Origin: a virus
Length of the DNA: 64,000 nucleotides
Strand: one strand, 5' to 3'
IMG/VR virus record: IMGVR_UViG_3300030329_005082
Coordinates: 114,631 to 178,630 of that record
Part shown: one piece after another, positions 62,366 through 64,000 of the stretch
How the letters are laid out: the number at the start of each line of letters is the position of its first letter
Numbering within the stretch: position 1 is the stretch's first letter
Position numbers and translations under genes: made by a program
The notes under the pieces: model-generated
Database searches by the model: none
What the model was told of the DNA's origin: nothing
What the model saw: the letters and a program-made list of their open reading frames with translations, nothing else

Positions 62366-62483
62366 GCTGAATCCTATCCAGTATATTATACAATATGCAC
62401 AACCTTCTGTTTACTTCTGAGAAGGGTAACGAACGGTTCCCTTTGTCCGCGCGCGAGGCGGCGGGTTGCCGGCTATCAAGCAT
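62349..62483 (-). CDS. 44-aa ORF with strong ribosome site (doubtful)
   Basis: The frame of 44 codons has AAGGAG and the AATAAAATG start context, but its composition is Arg/Ser-rich with G+C-rich codons unlike the neighbours. A TATAAT box near 62390 could be a promoter for the next gene. Either reading is possible; this may not be a real gene. Confidence 0.3.
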   Translation of the reverse strand: MLDSRQPAASRADKGNRSLPFSEVNRRLCILYNILDRIQHVRKR

Positions 62484-62484
62484 T

Positions 62485-62706
62485 TTATTTTCTCCTTGAT
62501 AATAGTTCAAGTTCCGAATGATTGAAGATGTGGTTCTTTGTTGTGCCGGATAATATTACCTCATAATAGTAGCCGCCAACAACATCCATTCTGTCTACAC
62601 CCATTTGCCTAGTTATGATTGCTAGCTTGCCGGCAAAGTAGGGCATCGCGCAGTCATCCTTTATCTTGACAAGATCGCCAATCTCATAACGGACATTGGC
62701 TGTCAT
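62485..62706 (-). CDS. small SH3-like protein
   Basis: This 73-aa protein (VRYEIGDLVKIKDDCAMPYFAGKLAIITRQM...VVGGYYYEVILSGTTKN) shows the same IGDLVKIK and GKLAIITR pattern as its neighbours. It is a barrel-type small protein. Its ATG follows the upstream gene closely. Function unknown. Confidence 0.6.
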   Translation of the reverse strand: MTANVRYEIGDLVKIKDDCAMPYFAGKLAIITRQMGVDRMDVVGGYYYEVILSGTTKNHIFNHSELELLSRRK

Positions 62707-62708
62707 GG

Positions 62709-62960
62709 CTAGTGAATGGTTGGTTCTTCTAGAAGCTCGTCACCAACCATATCTAATGTCATCATCGTTTCAATAGATACTGCCGACAATGACAGCTTGG
62801 GAAAGTCCTCTGGATTGGCTGCGGTGGCAGCCATGGCAATCAGGAACTCTGAAGCTGTTACTCCCGGTTCGTTGCCGATAGATTCAAGGATATTGCTGGC
62901 TTGGAAGAGTAATCGGTTCTCTTCGTCTAGTGCCGGCACGTTGCTTAGCGTTGAAATCAT
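62709..62960 (-). CDS. 83-aa hypothetical protein
   Basis: The ATG at 62960, preceded by AAAGGAAATAA and overlapping the previous stop area, gives an 83-aa helical protein (MISTLSNVPALDEENRLLFQASNILESIGNEPGVTASEFL...). The longer upstream frame lies inside the preceding gene. No family known. Confidence 0.55.
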   Translation of the reverse strand: MISTLSNVPALDEENRLLFQASNILESIGNEPGVTASEFLIAMAATAANPEDFPKLSLSAVSIETMMTLDMVGDELLEEPTIH

Positions 62961-62961
62961 T

Positions 62962-63186
62962 TTATTTCCTTTCTTTTCCGCTAATTTGGTGTAGGTCATG
63001 TTGGTAATACCACTTAGGAGCCTCATTATCAAACTGTACAAAGAATTGAGGTATTGCAAACTTTTCTCTCACTTCCTTAATAACTAGTCCAACACGATCA
63101 GTAACAGGACGGGCTGACATTATTGTTCCACCCTTCCTTCTCTTATAAACTATATCACCGACTTTGATCATCCATTCCCATTTCAT
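62962..63186 (-). CDS. small SH3-like protein
   Basis: This 74-aa protein (or 69 aa from the ATG at 63171) has IKVGDIVYKRRKGG ... RVGLVIKEVREKFAIPQFFVQF, the same small-barrel pattern as neighbouring genes. It overlaps the SET-domain gene by 32 bp. Function unknown. Confidence 0.6.
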   Translation of the reverse strand: MKWEWMIKVGDIVYKRRKGGTIMSARPVTDRVGLVIKEVREKFAIPQFFVQFDNEAPKWYYQHDLHQISGKERK

Positions 63187-63469
63187 ATAGCCAGTAATAG
63201 GCTGTCAATTCCTCGTCTTTTGTTATATCTCTTATAGATCTTAGTTTTATGTATCTTCCGGAGATATAAGCTTCGCAGTTAGGATCCTCTGAGTGGTTGA
63301 AGAATCCTCCAAGAGGAGTTCTAATATATCCGTTCTCAAACTCTTCATCGTAGACATGGGTAATTCCGAACTCATGTCCTTTCTTTATTTCTTCTCCCGC
63401 ATATAGACCCATACCATGAATAGTTGATTCTTTCATGTAAACATTCGCTGGCAAAGGCTTATAAGTCAT
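63155..63469 (-). CDS. SET-domain protein
   Basis: This 104-aa protein has the SET core in order: STIHGMGLYAGEEIKKGHEFGI (residues about 15-36), GGFFNHSEDPNCEA (54-67), then IKLRSIRDITKDEELTAYYW. The NHS and ELTxxY motifs form the S-adenosylmethionine pocket of SET methyltransferases. The protein is just the core, with no pre- or post-SET zinc domain. SET enzymes usually methylate lysine in proteins. Its target in a phage is unknown; it could modify host or virion proteins. Confidence 0.82.
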   Translation of the reverse strand: MTYKPLPANVYMKESTIHGMGLYAGEEIKKGHEFGITHVYDEEFENGYIRTPLGGFFNHSEDPNCEAYISGRYIKLRSIRDITKDEELTAYYWLYEMGMDDQSR

Positions 63470-63477
63470 ACCATATA

Positions 63478-63591
63478 TAAGTCAAAATCTGAAAAAATTA
63501 GCTACGCGTTGTTTCTGTACTAGGCCCCCGCCGGGGGGTGGTGAATCCCTAGGGACATGATCTGGGGGCTCTCAGGGGCAGGCAGGGGCTG
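63478..63591. other. G+C-rich intergenic patch with hairpins
   Basis: No gene is seen in these 114 bp. A CCCCC-CGGC-GGGGG hairpin, a CCCTAGGG palindrome and repeated CAGGGGC/GGCAGGGGC words make it far richer in G+C than the neighbourhood. It may form an RNA structure between the DUF7417-like gene and the SET gene; no T-run follows closely, so it is not a normal terminator. Confidence 0.45.
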
Positions 63592-63762
63592 TCAGGTGCT
63601 GATCAAACCAGCTTCAATAAGCTGGTAAGCTAGGCGACCGTAGTGACCTTGTAGGTCCCATACAATACCGCTGTCAAGCAGTTCTTGGAATAGCTGGATA
63701 GTTTGCTGATCATCTAGCTCTCCTTGTTCATATGCTATCATACTCTCTGTTAGTTTATTCAT
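63592..63762 (-). CDS. small conserved phage protein (DUF7417-like)
   Basis: The ATG at 63762 is preferred over an upstream TTG, giving 56 aa: [56 protein letters not shown]. This matches a phage hypothetical family with the conserved AYExGExDxxxTIxxFQELxDxGxxWxLQGxYGR core. No function is known. Confidence 0.75.
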   Translation of the reverse strand: MNKLTESMIAYEQGELDDQQTIQLFQELLDSGIVWDLQGHYGRLAYQLIEAGLIST

Positions 63763-63785
63763 TCTTTTTATTCTTTCCCGCAAAA

Positions 63786-64000
63786 TTAGTCAATGGCAAT
63801 CACCTTCTCATTGGTCTTGAAGTAAGGACGGCTGGCACCGCGAGCATCGGTCATCCACATGCGTTGAGCTTTGCAAGCCTTGGGCTTAGGAGCTTCCATG
63901 TCTGTCAGAATAATGACGCCATCAAAGCTATTATTATTGACGTACTCGGTAGGAGCATTGAAGCAGGTACCGCCGCAAAGAACTCGCTCAGCCTTCTTGA
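63786..64000 (-). CDS. VWA-like protein (DUF2201-type) C-terminus, cut by window end
   Basis: Only the last 71 codons are inside the window; the frame is open at 64000. The segment [33 protein letters not shown] and [10 protein letters not shown] matches the C-terminal part of DUF2201/VWA-like metallopeptidase-associated proteins. In bacteria these are usually paired with a MoxR-type AAA ATPase gene. No such gene is inside the window; one may lie just beyond. Confidence 0.7.
   Translation of the reverse strand, partial: KKAERVLCGGTCFNAPTEYVNNNSFDGVIILTDMEAPKPKACKAQRMWMTDARGASRPYFKTNEKVIAID

Overview
The window looks like part of a large tailed phage (Caudovirales-type, T4-like virion plan) and not an ordinary bacterial chromosome. 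About 85 of some 90 genes lie on the minus strand, packed with 1-30 bp gaps or ATGA/TAATG overlaps. The left end is a contractile-tail baseplate block with gp6- and gp25-type wedge proteins, next to a gp55-like late sigma factor. Five tRNAs, a tmRNA and many small uncharacterised genes are interspersed. The DNA is AT-rich (about 40% G+C by eye, not computed). The host cannot be named from sequence alone. A MopE/Myxococcota-type Cys-rich lipoprotein, a PilX-like pilin and several lipoprotein signals point to a Gram-negative, possibly delta-proteobacterial-type, host (inference).

Layout: 1-19 kb, baseplate and tail: a giant LamG protein cut by the window edge, a DNRLRE-like protein, gp6, gp25, an 1821-aa protein, a putative spike protein and an M23 tail lysin. 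19-20.6 kb, sigma factor and small conserved phage proteins. 20.6-26.6 kb, one methyltransferase and five glycosyltransferases. 26.6-29.4 kb, a Cas4-like nuclease, a HEXXH protein and PIN-PhoH. 29.5-29.8 kb, tmRNA with promoter and terminator. 29.9-35.8 kb, an acidic protein, a 1100-aa protein with three enzyme-like segments, and small basic or fiber proteins. 35.8-38.8 kb, an envelope cassette: a lipoprotein serine protease divergent from the only three plus-strand genes, ending in a MopE/VWA lipoprotein. 38.8-44.9 kb, a J-domain protein and three paralogous fibers built of 29-residue repeats. 44.9-47.9 kb, tRNAs, a TilS-like enzyme, a putative restriction-modification pair and a candidate structured RNA. 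48-51.8 kb, small genes behind sigma70-like promoters, a phosphomannomutase and a cysteine synthase. 51.8-56.3 kb, a complete PrkA-SpoVR-YeaH stress module.

The most unusual region is 56.3-60.6 kb. Its genes encode unrelated proteins that begin with the same type of short leader (MK[LV]TKxxL+xxI[KR]E, or a WRKxxx[KS]E variant). The leaders end in a conserved Glu that resembles a T4-type prohead-protease site. By analogy with T4 internal proteins and Alt, I infer a set of head-packaged, injected effectors. One resembles an ADP-ribosyltransferase and another is a Pol-beta-type nucleotidyltransferase. The right end (60.7-64 kb) carries a PilX-like pilin, SH3-like small proteins, Smr and SET proteins and the C-terminus of a VWA-like protein.

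Most function calls rest on motifs recognised by eye. No database search was possible.
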